Shown one piece after another: positions 8,425 to 17,472 of a DNA stretch of 64,000 bases (the stretch's first letter is position 1; every line of letters starts with the position of its first letter). Source of the DNA: JABDGR01 sp964561455 (GTDB lineage Bacteria > Verrucomicrobiota > Verrucomicrobiia > Opitutales > JABDGR01); contig CAZLPS010000004.1 of the NCBI GenBank assembly GCA_964561455.1, positions 40,439-104,438 on the forward strand. The letters run 5' to 3'. The notes beneath the pieces are model-generated. The model saw nothing but the letters and a program-made list of their open reading frames with translations, did no database searches and had not been told where the DNA came from. Made by a program: the position numbers and the translations under genes.

Positions 8425-9813
8425 TTATATCCCCTCCCGGGCGGCAATGGCGAGTGTTTCCCTCTTTTCCCGCCGGCGCGAAACCACCGCCACCCGCGCC
8501 ACCAGTGAGACCGCCACGACCATCACGCCCAGGGAAATTCCACCCCACACACCCGGCCCGCCCCATCCCATCCCCATGCCGAAATACCATGCCAGCGGCG
8601 CCGCGACCAGCCAATAGCCCACGAACGAAATCACCGTCGGCACGCGCACATCATGGAGGCCCCTTAATATGCCGAGGCTGACAATTTGCGCGCCGTCAAA
8701 CACGGCGAAGCCCGCGGCCCACAGCAAAAGGGTGGAAGCCAGCGCGAGGGCGGCCCGGGCATCGGCGGTATCCGGGCGCAAAAAGATTCCGGGCAAGTCG
8801 TGGCGCAAAAGCAAAATGCCGGCGGCGTAGGTGGCCATGAACACCGACGAACAGGCCAGGCTGTTCCAACTGATGCTGCGGGCCAGGGCGAATTTACCCA
8901 GACTAGCCACCTGGCTCACCCGAATGCCTGTTGCCTGGGACAACCCGAGCGGCACCATAAACGCCACGGCCGCCAGATTAAGGGCGATTTGATGGGCATC
9001 CAGCACGACCTTGCCGAGCATCCCGCACAGGAGGGTGGCGAGATTGAACACTCCCACCTCGAATAGAATTTGCCCGCCGCTGGGCGCGCCCAAGGCGAGC
9101 ATTCGCCGCACCCGGTCGCCCGCCAGACGCGCACAAGCCCCACCCTTCCAGTCCGCCCGCAAATCCGGCGAGCGTTGGACAATGACCAAGAGCGCCACCA
9201 AGGCCGCAAGGCGCGCGAGAAATGTCGCCAGACCAGCGCCGACAACACCGAGCGCGGGCAAGCCCAGATGGCCGTAAATCAAAACCCAATTCAACACCAC
9301 ATTCAGGACGATGCTCGCACTGAGCACAACCAGCGGCAGCCACGGACGGTTGCGGGCCTCACAATAGTTTTTCAGTGCCGTGTAGCAGAGGACGGAAATG
9401 ATGGACCAACCAATCCAGCTAATAAATGGCTGCGCGGCGGTAATGACCTCCGGTTCAACGCGCGGGATGAGTTTCAACCAGCCGGAGCCAAATTGCAGTG
9501 CCACACTGCAAACCAACCCGTAGATCGCACCCAGGATAATGCCATGACGCAGCACTTCGCCGGCTTCCCCATGGTCGCCCGCCGCGTGGGCTGACGCCAC
9601 CAGCACATGCACGGATACGCAAATGCCAAACCCCGCAATCATGGGAATCCAGACGACGAGATTGCCAAAGGCCACTGCCGCCAGCGGCGTCACCCCCAGG
9701 CGCCCGACCATTGCGGCGTCAATCAAGGGCATGAGCATCTGCCCCAGTTGCCCGATGATCATTGGGACGGCCAGCGCCAGCGTCGGGCGAAGTACGTTTA
9801 GAAAAGTGCGCAT
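8425..9813 (-). CDS. MATE family efflux transporter (NorM-like)
   Basis: A multidrug and toxin extrusion transporter of about 462 residues in the inner membrane. Twelve hydrophobic segments are visible. The N-terminal MATE signature region contains MIIGQLGQMLMPLIDAAMVG and a later repeat contains PSGGQILFEVGVFN. Members exchange cationic drugs or metabolites for Na+ or H+. The ATG at 9813 (MRTFLNVLRP) starts just before the first segment; a start at 9879 would add 22 atypical residues. A small membrane protein gene follows after 14 bp. Confidence 0.9.
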   Translation of the reverse strand: MRTFLNVLRPTLALAVPMIIGQLGQMLMPLIDAAMVGRLGVTPLAAVAFGNLVVWIPMIAGFGICVSVHVLVASAHAAGDHGEAGEVLRHGIILGAIYGLVCSVALQFGSGWLKLIPRVEPEVITAAQPFISWIGWSIISVLCYTALKNYCEARNRPWLPLVVLSASIVLNVVLNWVLIYGHLGLPALGVVGAGLATFLARLAALVALLVIVQRSPDLRADWKGGACARLAGDRVRRMLALGAPSGGQILFEVGVFNLATLLCGMLGKVVLDAHQIALNLAAVAFMVPLGLSQATGIRVSQVASLGKFALARSISWNSLACSSVFMATYAAGILLLRHDLPGIFLRPDTADARAALALASTLLLWAAGFAVFDGAQIVSLGILRGLHDVRVPTVISFVGYWLVAAPLAWYFGMGMGWGGPGVWGGISLGVMVVAVSLVARVAVVSRRREKRETLAIAAREGI

Positions 9814-9933
9814 GCGTGGAATAATCCGCCATTGAAACACATTCGGTCGCAAAGCGTAAAACCAATTGCGTTCGGCCAAAACGGAAAAATCCCGCCGCGC
9901 CCGATAACGTCACGCTCTTGTCACGCATGAAGC

Positions 9934-9963
9934 TTGACAGGGCCCCTCGGCCGCGTGAATTAA
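9934..9963 (+). promoter_or_regulatory. Possible sigma-70-type promoter
   Basis: A perfect -35 hexamer TTGACA at 9934-9939 is followed 18 bp later by AATTAA at 9958-9963, a weak -10. It lies about 50 bp before the methyltransferase-like gene. The -10 is poor, so this is tentative. Confidence 0.3.
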
Positions 9964-10011
9964 CCAACTTCCAGCCTCGCCGGTTTAATCCCCCTCCAAC
10001 GCCTCGTTTCC

Positions 10012-10899
10012 ATGGGAATAGCCTTGAACGCCGTCTATCAGCTTTCGCGGATGCTTCCCGAATTCAACCTGCGCGCCCGTCAAAACGTTCTCACGCTGGG
10101 CGTCCAGGACTGCTATTTTGACCGGGCGCAGTTGGTAGGGTTTCTTGGCAAACACCGGATGCCCCACCCCGACATTCCCGTCGAAGAAATTGAACTCACC
10201 ACCGGGTTCCGTCACCTGTCCGGACCGGGCCGTGACGCGTACATGAAGAATATTCACCAGCGAACACTGTTTCGCTTTCTCGGCTACGACCCGCAGGCCG
10301 TGCGCGGCTTGGATGTCAGCGACTTTGAAGGAGCCGAATACGTGCACGATTTGAATTTTCCCGTGCCCACGACCTGGCATGGCCAGTTCGATTTTATTTT
10401 TGACGGCGGCACGGTGGAGCATGTCTTTTCGATCAAGGAGGCCTTCTACAATCTGGCCCGTCTCTACCGCGTCGGTGGCATTTGCGCTCATTTCAGCCCG
10501 ACGGATCTCATCAATCACGGTTTTATCAACCTCAATTACCATATCTTCCAGGATTTTTATGCCCGCAATGGATTTGAGTGCGTGCGGATGAAATACGTCG
10601 CGGTGCCGTGCGATTCAGCCGAGGCGGACCGATATCTGCTGGAAATTGAACCGGATGCGCTGCGGTTTCCCGTGCATGGCTACCGCCTCTATACGTGTTG
10701 TGCCTTTCGCAAAGTCAGCTCGCCGGAGTTGCAAATTCCCACGCAGAGATTTTACCGCGAGATTTATGAGAAAATTGAGCGCGAAGCCCGCACCCCCGCG
10801 GCGCCTCCCCTGGCGCCACTCCCCCCGGAGCCGCCGCCCCCCCACCAACCCCGCCGGATCGGCCCCCTCAGCGGCGTACCCATTGGTGGAAATTTCTGA
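10012..10899 (+). CDS. SAM-methyltransferase-like protein, C-terminus possibly frameshifted
   Basis: A 295-residue protein with a class I methyltransferase-like core. A strand/acidic segment near residue 103 (GLDVSDFEGA) and the motif FDFIFDGGTVEHVF (about 125-138) correspond to motifs I and II/post-II of such enzymes; a helical and strand C-lobe follows. No GxGxG is visible, so cofactor binding is uncertain. From about residue 262 the protein becomes proline-rich. A run of seven C at 10837-10843 lies in that tail; adding one base opens a different, more natural tail to 11009 (see findings). Substrate unknown. Confidence 0.65.
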   Translation: MGIALNAVYQLSRMLPEFNLRARQNVLTLGVQDCYFDRAQLVGFLGKHRMPHPDIPVEEIELTTGFRHLSGPGRDAYMKNIHQRTLFRFLGYDPQAVRGLDVSDFEGAEYVHDLNFPVPTTWHGQFDFIFDGGTVEHVFSIKEAFYNLARLYRVGGICAHFSPTDLINHGFINLNYHIFQDFYARNGFECVRMKYVAVPCDSAEADRYLLEIEPDALRFPVHGYRLYTCCAFRKVSSPELQIPTQRFYREIYEKIEREARTPAAPPLAPLPPEPPPPHQPRRIGPLSGVPIGGNF

Positions 10900-11055
10900 A
10901 GAAGAAGCTCGGCTTAAAATCGGCTCCGAAAACGCCGCCACCCCCGCCCCCTCCGCCGCCGCCACCTCAATGGTCAGTGCTACCCCCGCATATGCGCATT
11001 GACCTGTGAGACCCCGGATTGCGCCCGGAAAAGAAGCCCGGAGCCCTTGCCCACC

Positions 11056-12165
11056 CTATCCCACAATTCCGCCCTGTGACAGGAAGATTCCCTTCAAATT
11101 CATTTCGAGCGCCTTCGGGTTGGGCGAGACTTCGAGGCCCGTTGCCTTCGAGATTTTGCCTTCTTTGATGAGACGGAAGAGGTCCTTGTTGAAGGATTTC
11201 GAGCCGATGTCACCGCCGGCATCGATCACGGAGGGAATTTTGTCAAAATTGCCCTCCTGAATTACACTGCGCGCGAGCATATCCACAATAAAGAGCTCCA
11301 CAACCGGCACGCGGCCGCCATGCTCCAGCGCCGGCACGAGTTTTTGCGTGATGGTTGCCTTCAAGCAACCAGCCACCGTGCGCCGCATACCGATCTGTTG
11401 CTCGGGCGGGAAAAAGTCGAACAGGCGCTGCACAGCCTGTTGGGCATTGGCGGCGTGGAGCGTGCCAAAGACCAGGTGGCCCGTTTCAGCGGCATGCAGG
11501 GCGGTCTCAAACGTATGGGCATCGCGCAATTCGCCGATCAGGATGACGTCGGGGTCCTGGCGCAATACGGCCTTTAGGCCCAAGGCAAACGTCGGTGTGT
11601 CCAATCCGACCTCGCGCTGGTTGATCAGGCTCTTCATGTCCTTGTACATGTACTCGATGGGGTCCTCGAGCGTAACGATGTGCAGGTCGAAGTTTTGGTT
11701 TATGTAATTGAGCATCGCCGCCATGGTGGAGCTTTTGCCCGAGCCGGTGGCACCGCACACGAGGATGATGCCGTCGTCCAATTCGCAAAGTTTTTTGAGT
11801 GCATCCGCCTCGAAATTGAGCTGCTCGAAGGTCGGCGGCTTGTCCTTGATGTGGCGGAAAACGATGCTCGGGGTGTTGCGCTGGTAGAAGGCATTGACCC
11901 GAAACCGACCGACGTTCGTGTTGGGAACCTCGTAGCAAAAGTCCACCTGAAAGTTCTTTTTCCAGTCGTCCATGAATTGGGGCGGCACGGCGGTATCCAC
12001 AAATTCCTTCACTTGCGCAGCGGTGATGGCCTCCATCTCGACGGGCTCGAGATGGCCGTGCAGGCGCAAATAGGCGGGCTTGTCGGACTTGACGTGAATG
12101 TCGCTGGCCTTGTTCTCGACGGCCAGGAGCAGCAGGCTGTTAAAGATATCAAGGGCTTCGGACAT
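11056..12165 (-). CDS. pilT: Type IV pilus retraction ATPase, PilT-like
   Basis: A 369-residue secretion ATPase of the PilT/PilU group. The N-terminal PAS-like part begins with MSEALDIFNSLLLLAVENKASD. Walker A is GATGSGKSS (138-146), an Asp box is TLEDPIEY (165-172), Walker B is DVILIGELRD (206-215), and the His box is GTLHAAN (234-240). PilT disassembles pilin to retract type IV pili and drive twitching. The ATG at 12165 matches the family N-terminus. No other pilus gene is in the window. PilU cannot be excluded. Confidence 0.92.
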   Translation of the reverse strand: MSEALDIFNSLLLLAVENKASDIHVKSDKPAYLRLHGHLEPVEMEAITAAQVKEFVDTAVPPQFMDDWKKNFQVDFCYEVPNTNVGRFRVNAFYQRNTPSIVFRHIKDKPPTFEQLNFEADALKKLCELDDGIILVCGATGSGKSSTMAAMLNYINQNFDLHIVTLEDPIEYMYKDMKSLINQREVGLDTPTFALGLKAVLRQDPDVILIGELRDAHTFETALHAAETGHLVFGTLHAANAQQAVQRLFDFFPPEQQIGMRRTVAGCLKATITQKLVPALEHGGRVPVVELFIVDMLARSVIQEGNFDKIPSVIDAGGDIGSKSFNKDLFRLIKEGKISKATGLEVSPNPKALEMNLKGIFLSQGGIVG

Positions 12166-12173
12166 AAACAGAA

Positions 12174-12208
12174 GGTGTTTTAGTGTTCTAGTTCTTGGTT
12201 CTTCGTTC
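12174..12208. repeat. Degenerate 7-bp tandem repeat, consensus NNNGTTC
   Basis: Five consecutive heptamers in the pilT-dapA spacer: GGTGTTT, TAGTGTT, CTAGTTC, TTGGTTC, TTCGTTC. The GTT core recurs every 7 bp. The 7-bp period recurs at six other intergenic sites in this window. Confidence 0.5.
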
Positions 12209-12320
12209 CAGCCAGAATTCCAGGCACAAAATCCACTGGACCCATACCGGGGCAATCGGTCAAAAAAGGCGAGTTTTTTGTTTCGTAATTCGTCGTGCAT
12301 CATTTAGATTTCTTGTTTCC

Positions 12321-13211
12321 ATGAACACAACCCCTTTTTGCGGCGTACACACGGCCTTGGCCACCCCCATGCAGGGCGGCGCGGTTGACTATGCCAGCCT
12401 GGGCCGGTTGATTGACTACCAAATCGAGCAGGGTGTGCAAGGGCTGGTGCCCACCGGGACCACCGGGGAATCGCCGACCCTGGATTACGACGAGCATATC
12501 GAGGTCATCCGATTCACCGCGGAACGCGCGGCGGGGCGCGTACCTGTCACTGCCGGCACGGGTTCGAACAGTACTGCGGAGCAATTGGAACTGACCCGGC
12601 GGGCCTTGGACGCCGGCGCCTCCGCACTTCTGCTCGTCACGCCTTATTACAACAAGCCCAGCCAAGAAGGGCTGTTCCGCCATTTCGGCGCCGCAGCAAA
12701 ATCCACGGACAAGCCCATCATACTTTACTCCATCCCCGGGCGCAGCGTCATTGACATCGCCATTCCGACGGTCAAGCGCCTGCGCAAGGAATTCCCCAAT
12801 ATCATCGGCCTGAAAGATTCCGGTGCCACCACCGATCGCGTGACGGAATTGCGCCGCGAACTGGATCCCGAATTCGTGATCCTTTCTGGCGACGACTCGG
12901 CGACTTTACCCATGATGGCGGTGGGCGCGCAGGGCATTATCAGCGTGGCCTCAAATCTCGCGGTCAAGCCCATCGTTGAGATGGTGCGCCGCGCGCAAGC
13001 CGGCGACCTCGCCGGAGCGCAAAAGCTGCACCTGCAGTATTACCCGATTTTCAAAAACATTTTCACCGAGCCCAGTCCCGCGCCCATCAAGTACGCGCTG
13101 TTCCGCGCCGGCATCATTGCCTCCGCCGAAGTCCGCCTGCCGCTGTGCGAAGTCACCGCGCCCTGCCGGGAGTTGCTCGATGCGACGCTGCGGGATTTGA
13201 AACTGATCTAA
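12321..13211 (+). CDS. dapA: 4-hydroxy-tetrahydrodipicolinate synthase
   Basis: A 296-residue TIM-barrel enzyme that condenses pyruvate with aspartate semialdehyde in lysine and diaminopimelate (peptidoglycan) synthesis. The Schiff-base lysine is K165 in IIGLKDSG; T47/T48 lie in GTTGE; the catalytic tyrosine is Y136 in ILYSIPGRS. The length matches DHDPS. The ATG at 12321 gives the standard N-terminus (MNTTPFCGVHTALATPM). It is divergent from pilT and 7 bp upstream of surE. N-acetylneuraminate lyase-type relatives share the fold, but the GTTGE and YSIPGR context favours DapA. Confidence 0.92.
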   Translation: MNTTPFCGVHTALATPMQGGAVDYASLGRLIDYQIEQGVQGLVPTGTTGESPTLDYDEHIEVIRFTAERAAGRVPVTAGTGSNSTAEQLELTRRALDAGASALLLVTPYYNKPSQEGLFRHFGAAAKSTDKPIILYSIPGRSVIDIAIPTVKRLRKEFPNIIGLKDSGATTDRVTELRRELDPEFVILSGDDSATLPMMAVGAQGIISVASNLAVKPIVEMVRRAQAGDLAGAQKLHLQYYPIFKNIFTEPSPAPIKYALFRAGIIASAEVRLPLCEVTAPCRELLDATLRDLKLI

Positions 13212-13218
13212 TTCCGCC

Positions 13219-13995
13219 ATGCCCGCCCCAGTCCTTCTCGTCACCAACGACGACGGCATTGACTCGCATTTCTTGCGCGCGTTGGTCGAGGGCTTGCTCC
13301 AGGCCGGCTACGACGCCCGCGTCGCCGCGCCGCTCGGGGAGCAAAGCTGGATTTCCCGGGCGCTCAGCCGCCGTCGCGACGTGCACCTCGCGGAATTTGA
13401 CGGCCTGGGTTGCCCAGCGTGGACGCTGGACGGCACGCCGACAGATTGCGTCAATATCGCCCTCGGACATTTATTGCCGGAAATGCCGGCGGCCGTCGTC
13501 AGCGGCATCAATTTGGCGACGAATGTCGGCCTGCCGCACATTCTCGCTTCCGGGACAGTGGCCGGCGCGCTGGAAGGCGCGTTCTGGGGATTGCCGGCAC
13601 TGGCGTTTTCGATGGAACTACCCAAGGCGCGCCTGGCGGAAATCCGCCGCACCCACGGCAAAGTCGGTGGTGCCGTCGAGGAATCGCTCCGGTGTGCAGC
13701 GGCCCACGCTGCCGAATTTGTGCGCCAGCGTCTGGCCCAACCGCATCCCGATCCCGCCCCAACAGTGCACAACATCAATTTCCCGCACGTCACGACGAAC
13801 ACCACCCCGGTCGTTCACACCCGGCCCGCAAAACTGCAGCTCGGGCCGCTGTTCGCGCGTGAGAGTCCGGCTTGTTTCAAATTCCACTACAACAATCTCA
13901 TCTCCACCGACCCCACACCGGATAATGATGACGCCGCCGTGACCCGCGGTTGCATCAGCCACAGTGTGCTGGACTATGGATTCTTGGGGGCATAA
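13219..13995 (+). CDS. surE: 5'/3'-nucleotidase SurE
   Basis: A 258-residue survival-protein-E phosphatase. The metal-binding motif TNDDGIDS is at residues 9-16, with SGINLATNVG (about 95-104) and SGTVAGALEG (about 112-121), typical of SurE. The enzyme dephosphorylates nucleoside 5'- and 3'-monophosphates, often linked to stationary-phase survival. It begins 7 bp after dapA and is probably cotranscribed. Confidence 0.92.
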   Translation: MPAPVLLVTNDDGIDSHFLRALVEGLLQAGYDARVAAPLGEQSWISRALSRRRDVHLAEFDGLGCPAWTLDGTPTDCVNIALGHLLPEMPAAVVSGINLATNVGLPHILASGTVAGALEGAFWGLPALAFSMELPKARLAEIRRTHGKVGGAVEESLRCAAAHAAEFVRQRLAQPHPDPAPTVHNINFPHVTTNTTPVVHTRPAKLQLGPLFARESPACFKFHYNNLISTDPTPDNDDAAVTRGCISHSVLDYGFLGA

Positions 13996-14042
13996 ATGGG
14001 AAGTCGGAGGATTATTGGATTCGGAATTGCTCAATCGTTGAG

Positions 14043-14084
14043 TTGCAGCTGCGACCTGCGACATCGCAATTTGCAACCGGCAAC
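14043..14084. repeat. Degenerate 7-bp tandem repeat
   Basis: Six consecutive heptamers lie between the convergent surE and TolB-like genes: TTGCAGC, TGCGACC, TGCGACA, TCGCAAT, TTGCAAC, CGGCAAC. The period is exact but units vary. Same class as the other heptamer arrays here. Confidence 0.5.
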
Positions 14085-14105
14085 TTTCCGAACTGCCACC
14101 ATCCA

Positions 14106-15401
14106 TTATTTGACATACACCCATGACGCCTCAGATGCCCCCAGGTGGGTTAATTGCACCACCTTGGGCGCCTTGGCCGGGGCGGTATCGAGGATGAACA
14201 ACTGGTCCATGCCACCGACGCGCCGGGTGAAAAGCAAATGCCGGCCATCATTGAGCCAGCAGGGCGCGGAACCGGCCGCCTCATTATACACCGTTACCGG
14301 ATCGGTCTTCTTGCTGAAATCGTAAACGGCGATGAACATCTGGGTGCCCATTTCCGCCATGAAGGCCAGTTTGTTGGGATCGCGCGGGTTCCACGCCGGG
14401 TCCGCGCAATAATTGCTGATGTTGGTGGGCAACGCCCTGGCCGTGCCGCCCGCGGCGGGAATTTGGAAGATCAACGGATGGCCGCCAACATAATCTGCGG
14501 CGATGGCAATCCGCTGGCTGTCCGGTGACCACGTTGGGGAGGCTTTGCTGACGGGTGCCTTGGCCGCGTTATCGTGCGTCAGCCGCCGGATATTCCCACC
14601 CGCGGAGTCGCTGACATACAATTCCGTGAAACCATCGGTGGTGGACAAGATCATGGCGACGCTTTTGCCATCGGGGCTGAACGTGCCACCCGTATTTGTA
14701 CCCTTATAGGTGGCGAAAGCGGTGCGCTTTTGGGTGGCGACGTCCAATAAAATGACGTCCGGAAATCCTGCGCGGTAGTAGCCCGTGTACAAAAGTTTTG
14801 TGCCATCGGGCGACCAGCGGGGCAGGGCGGAAATCTTTCCGTCGCCCGTTAGGCGCGTAACCTGCTGGCCAAGCAAATCGCTGACATAAATTTCCCGGGC
14901 GGTGGAGCGGGCGGCGGCAGTCGTGCCCGGGATGGGGCGCTCGCTTACAAACGCGAGTTTGCCTGCAAAAAAACCGGGGATATTCGTGAGCTGCTCGACG
15001 ACCTTATCCCCTGCACGGTAGGCCGCTTCCGTCAACGAGACGGCTGTAACCTCCACCTTGTAGGAGCTGACGCTGCCAGACTTAGGCTCGATGGTGGCCG
15101 TGATATGATTATCGCCCGACGGCTCGAAGTGCAGGACATATTGCAGCGGCACGGCCGCAGTGGTTTGAAATGCGCCATGCAAGGCAAAGGCGTTCTGCAT
15201 CAATTGGGCAATCTTGGGGTTACTCGAGGCTACGGTGATATTTATGCGATTGGCGTCGTTGTAGGTAATGACGACAACGGGGCCGCCGGTTCCGGGCGCG
15301 GGCGCATTCGCGGCGGGTAATGAAAGGGACGCCAGCAAGAGCAACCCGAGGAATCGCCGAAATATCGGGGCGAAAAAAATGCTGTTTTTCATAAACGACA
15401 T
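14106..15401 (-). CDS. TolB-like beta-propeller protein, exported
   Basis: A 431-residue protein with a signal peptide (FLGLLLLASLSLPAANA, about residues 16-32). An N-terminal alpha/beta domain like that of TolB (about 40-140) is followed by WD/PD40-type blades with recurring SPDG and SPDS turns (WSPDGTKLLYTG, FSPDGKSVAM, WSPDSQRIAIA). TolB of the Tol-Pal system links the outer membrane to the inner Tol complex. No tolA, tolQ, tolR or pal is adjacent, so this may be TolB itself or a paralogue. The gene is convergent with surE. An alternative ATG lies at 15392. Confidence 0.75.
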   Translation of the reverse strand: MSFMKNSIFFAPIFRRFLGLLLLASLSLPAANAPAPGTGGPVVVITYNDANRINITVASSNPKIAQLMQNAFALHGAFQTTAAVPLQYVLHFEPSGDNHITATIEPKSGSVSSYKVEVTAVSLTEAAYRAGDKVVEQLTNIPGFFAGKLAFVSERPIPGTTAAARSTAREIYVSDLLGQQVTRLTGDGKISALPRWSPDGTKLLYTGYYRAGFPDVILLDVATQKRTAFATYKGTNTGGTFSPDGKSVAMILSTTDGFTELYVSDSAGGNIRRLTHDNAAKAPVSKASPTWSPDSQRIAIAADYVGGHPLIFQIPAAGGTARALPTNISNYCADPAWNPRDPNKLAFMAEMGTQMFIAVYDFSKKTDPVTVYNEAAGSAPCWLNDGRHLLFTRRVGGMDQLFILDTAPAKAPKVVQLTHLGASEASWVYVK

Positions 15402-15477
15402 GAATGAGTTCTATCATGCGATGAATCCGATGCAAAACTTTCCGAATTGAAAAAGTGAATTTTCTTCGTTCGAGCCG

Positions 15478-15547
<70 letters not shown>

Positions 15548-15571
15548 CCCTTCCTTTGTCATCCTTTCCCC

Positions 15572-15997
15572 ATGTCCCATCACGACATCGAAGAAGGCCG
15601 CGAGTTGCAACTCGACTTCACTAAATTGAAAAAAGTCGCTGCCTGCGGGCAAGACTTGGTGCCGGCTGTGGCCCAAGACGACGCCACCGGGGAGGTGCTG
15701 ATTGTCGGCTACGCCAATCACCTGGCTCTGGAAACCGCCCTGCGCGAACGCAAAGCGACCTTTTGGAGCACCAGCCGCAACGAATTGTGGATCAAAGGTA
15801 AAACCTCCGGCGACTATCTCGAGTTGATTGAGGTGCGGGTCAATTGCGAGCAAAACAGCATCCTTTATAGGGTGCGACCGGCCGGAAAAGGGTCTTGCCA
15901 CACTAAAGGCAAAAACGGGCTTCCGCGGGTTGGATGTTATTACCGGCGCCTAGTCACGGACGGCAAAACCTTGGACTTCATAAAAGGTGGCGAGTAA
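15572..15997 (+). CDS. hisI: Phosphoribosyl-AMP cyclohydrolase
   Basis: A 141-residue HisI protein, which opens the adenine ring of phosphoribosyl-AMP in histidine synthesis. Conserved signatures are VAQDDATGEVLIVGYAN, WSTSRNELWIKGKTSG, VNCEQNSIL and the zinc-site cysteines in GSCHTKG and VGCYYRR. The ATG at 15572 (MSHHDIEEG) avoids translating the upstream heptamer repeats. There is no HisE domain. No other his gene is nearby. Confidence 0.9.
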   Translation: MSHHDIEEGRELQLDFTKLKKVAACGQDLVPAVAQDDATGEVLIVGYANHLALETALRERKATFWSTSRNELWIKGKTSGDYLELIEVRVNCEQNSILYRVRPAGKGSCHTKGKNGLPRVGCYYRRLVTDGKTLDFIKGGE

Positions 15998-16062
15998 CGA
16001 GTGGCCAGCGGGCACTGCTCCGTCTGGGGTTCAGGCCCAACATCACAATAAAGCTTGAATCG

Positions 16063-16078
16063 TTCAGAAAAAACTGAA
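16063..16078. promoter_or_regulatory. Inverted repeat TTCAG-A6-CTGAA upstream of the GbsR-like gene
   Basis: TTCAG (16063-16067) and CTGAA (16074-16078) flank six A residues about 60 bp before the regulator start. MarR/GbsR-type regulators often bind such short palindromes to control themselves. It lacks a T-run, so a terminator is less likely. Confidence 0.35.
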
Positions 16079-16138
16079 TGATGAATGACTCCTTGGCGCT
16101 AATTATCTATCAAGCCATTCTAAATCAGCAACTTTTGC

Positions 16139-16705
16139 ATGAGCAGTGCCACAAATCCTTCATCGAGTGTCAAGCTTTCCCCATGGGATGAGGCTTTGGT
16201 TGATTTCTTTATGCAAGTGGCTCAATTCCTGGGACTTCCGAAATCTGTGGGGCAGATTTTCGGCCTCCTTTACGCCTCTGAACATCCCTTGTCTTTGGAC
16301 GACATTGCCGAACGCCTGCAGATTAGCCGAGGTTCGGCCAGTTCCGGCCTCAACTATTTGCGCCGATTTGATGCCGTTCGCACAACATTTGTACTCGGCG
16401 ATCGCAGGGAGTTCTATCAAGTCGAGACTGATACCCAGCGCATCGCTCAGGGCTTTCTCGCCGATCAAGTGGATCCCGACATCCAATCGTGGGGCGAGCG
16501 CCTGAGCTTTGGTCGCGGAATGTTGAAGATGGCCGGCAAAATGGCCGCCCCGAACCCCGCTTTTGCCGCCGAACGGCTCGAGGCCCTCGAAAAGTGGCAC
16601 AAGGACATTGCCGGCGCCGTTGCGCTGATGCACGAACATTTCCGCCGTCCGCAGACACGTGACGGCGACCAGCACACTCCGGGTGAAACGCACCCCCGCA
16701 GATAA
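16139..16705 (+). CDS. GbsR/MarR-type transcriptional regulator
   Basis: A 188-residue winged-helix regulator. The DNA-binding domain at about residues 28-95 includes VGQIFGLLYASEHPLSLDDI and SRGSASSGLNYLRRFDAV, characteristic of the GbsR group, which in Bacillus senses choline and controls osmoprotectant genes. The C-terminal 40 residues are charged. It lies between hisI and the polysaccharide locus; the ligand and targets are unknown. The inverted repeat at 16063-16078 may be its own operator. Confidence 0.85.
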   Translation: MSSATNPSSSVKLSPWDEALVDFFMQVAQFLGLPKSVGQIFGLLYASEHPLSLDDIAERLQISRGSASSGLNYLRRFDAVRTTFVLGDRREFYQVETDTQRIAQGFLADQVDPDIQSWGERLSFGRGMLKMAGKMAAPNPAFAAERLEALEKWHKDIAGAVALMHEHFRRPQTRDGDQHTPGETHPRR

Positions 16706-16790
16706 CTGGGAAGCCTTGAGCCTCCCCTCTGCCAGATTGCCTTCCCGCGTGAGTCGCCGGTTCGGGCAAGGGCGGCAGCTTGGGCAAGCC

Positions 16791-16818
16791 GGAAGCAGGG
16801 AGCGCGGAGCGGGGAGTT
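16791..16818. repeat. Degenerate 7-bp tandem repeat, consensus GGGAGCG
   Basis: Four consecutive heptamers (GGAAGCA, GGGAGCG, CGGAGCG, GGGAGTT) in the spacer before the polysaccharide locus. GGAAGCA and a following TGCTTCC could also pair as a hairpin. Confidence 0.5.
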
Positions 16819-16893
16819 TGCTTCCCTCCACTGGGTCACGGCTTAAATGTTGCCAGCTATTTACCTAAACGATAACAATTCACCTTTTCGCCC

Positions 16894-17457
16894 ATGAAAT
16901 CGCTCAAACAGATTACCCAATATGCCGCTTCGCTGGCGGACGCCTTGCGCGCGCAAGATTGGGCGGGGGTGGACCGGTTGGTGGCCGCTTTGCGAAAACT
17001 CCGGCGGGATGGCCACACGGTCTATCTTTGCGGCAATGGTGGCAGCGCGGCCAATGCGGTGCATTGGGCGAATGATCTGGTTTATCCGCTGGCGAAAACT
17101 GGCGCGAAGGCTTTGCGCTGTGTTTCGCTGACGGCGAACGTCGCCACCCTCACCTGTCTGGCCAACGACCTTTCGTATGAGCAGGTTTTTAGTTTTTCGT
17201 TGAAAGCCGCGGCGCAGAAAGGCGACGTACTCATAGCCCTTTCCGGCAGTGGCAATTCGCCCAACGTGCTGCGGGCGCTGGAAGCCGCGCGGGATATGGG
17301 TGTCACCAGTTGTTCCATCACGGGCTTCGACGGCGGCAAGGCGAACAAACTCTCCGACATTCCCATTCATTTTCCAGTGCCCGACATGCAAGTCGCCGAA
17401 GATCTGCAAATGGTCGTCTGCCACATGGTCATGCGCCAGCTGTGCCGTCCGGACTAA
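16894..17457 (+). CDS. SIS-domain sugar-phosphate isomerase, GmhA-like
   Basis: A 187-residue SIS-domain protein of the phosphoheptose isomerase family, which converts sedoheptulose 7-phosphate to heptose 7-phosphate. Phosphate-binding motifs are CGNGGSAANAVHW (about 47-59) and SGSGNSPNV (about 114-122). By hand alignment with E. coli GmhA, catalytic Glu65 is replaced by Asp (HWANDL) and catalytic His180 by Gln (EDLQMVVCHM). The reaction may therefore differ. First gene of the long rightward locus; the HldE-like enzyme downstream supports heptose-type sugar synthesis. Confidence 0.75.
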   Translation: MKSLKQITQYAASLADALRAQDWAGVDRLVAALRKLRRDGHTVYLCGNGGSAANAVHWANDLVYPLAKTGAKALRCVSLTANVATLTCLANDLSYEQVFSFSLKAAAQKGDVLIALSGSGNSPNVLRALEAARDMGVTSCSITGFDGGKANKLSDIPIHFPVPDMQVAEDLQMVVCHMVMRQLCRPD

Positions 17458-17472
17458 CCGGACATTTCTTGT

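Noticed and set aside
16791..16820. Rho-independent terminator after the GbsR-like gene
   Set aside because: A hairpin can be drawn, but the loop is long and no T-run follows.
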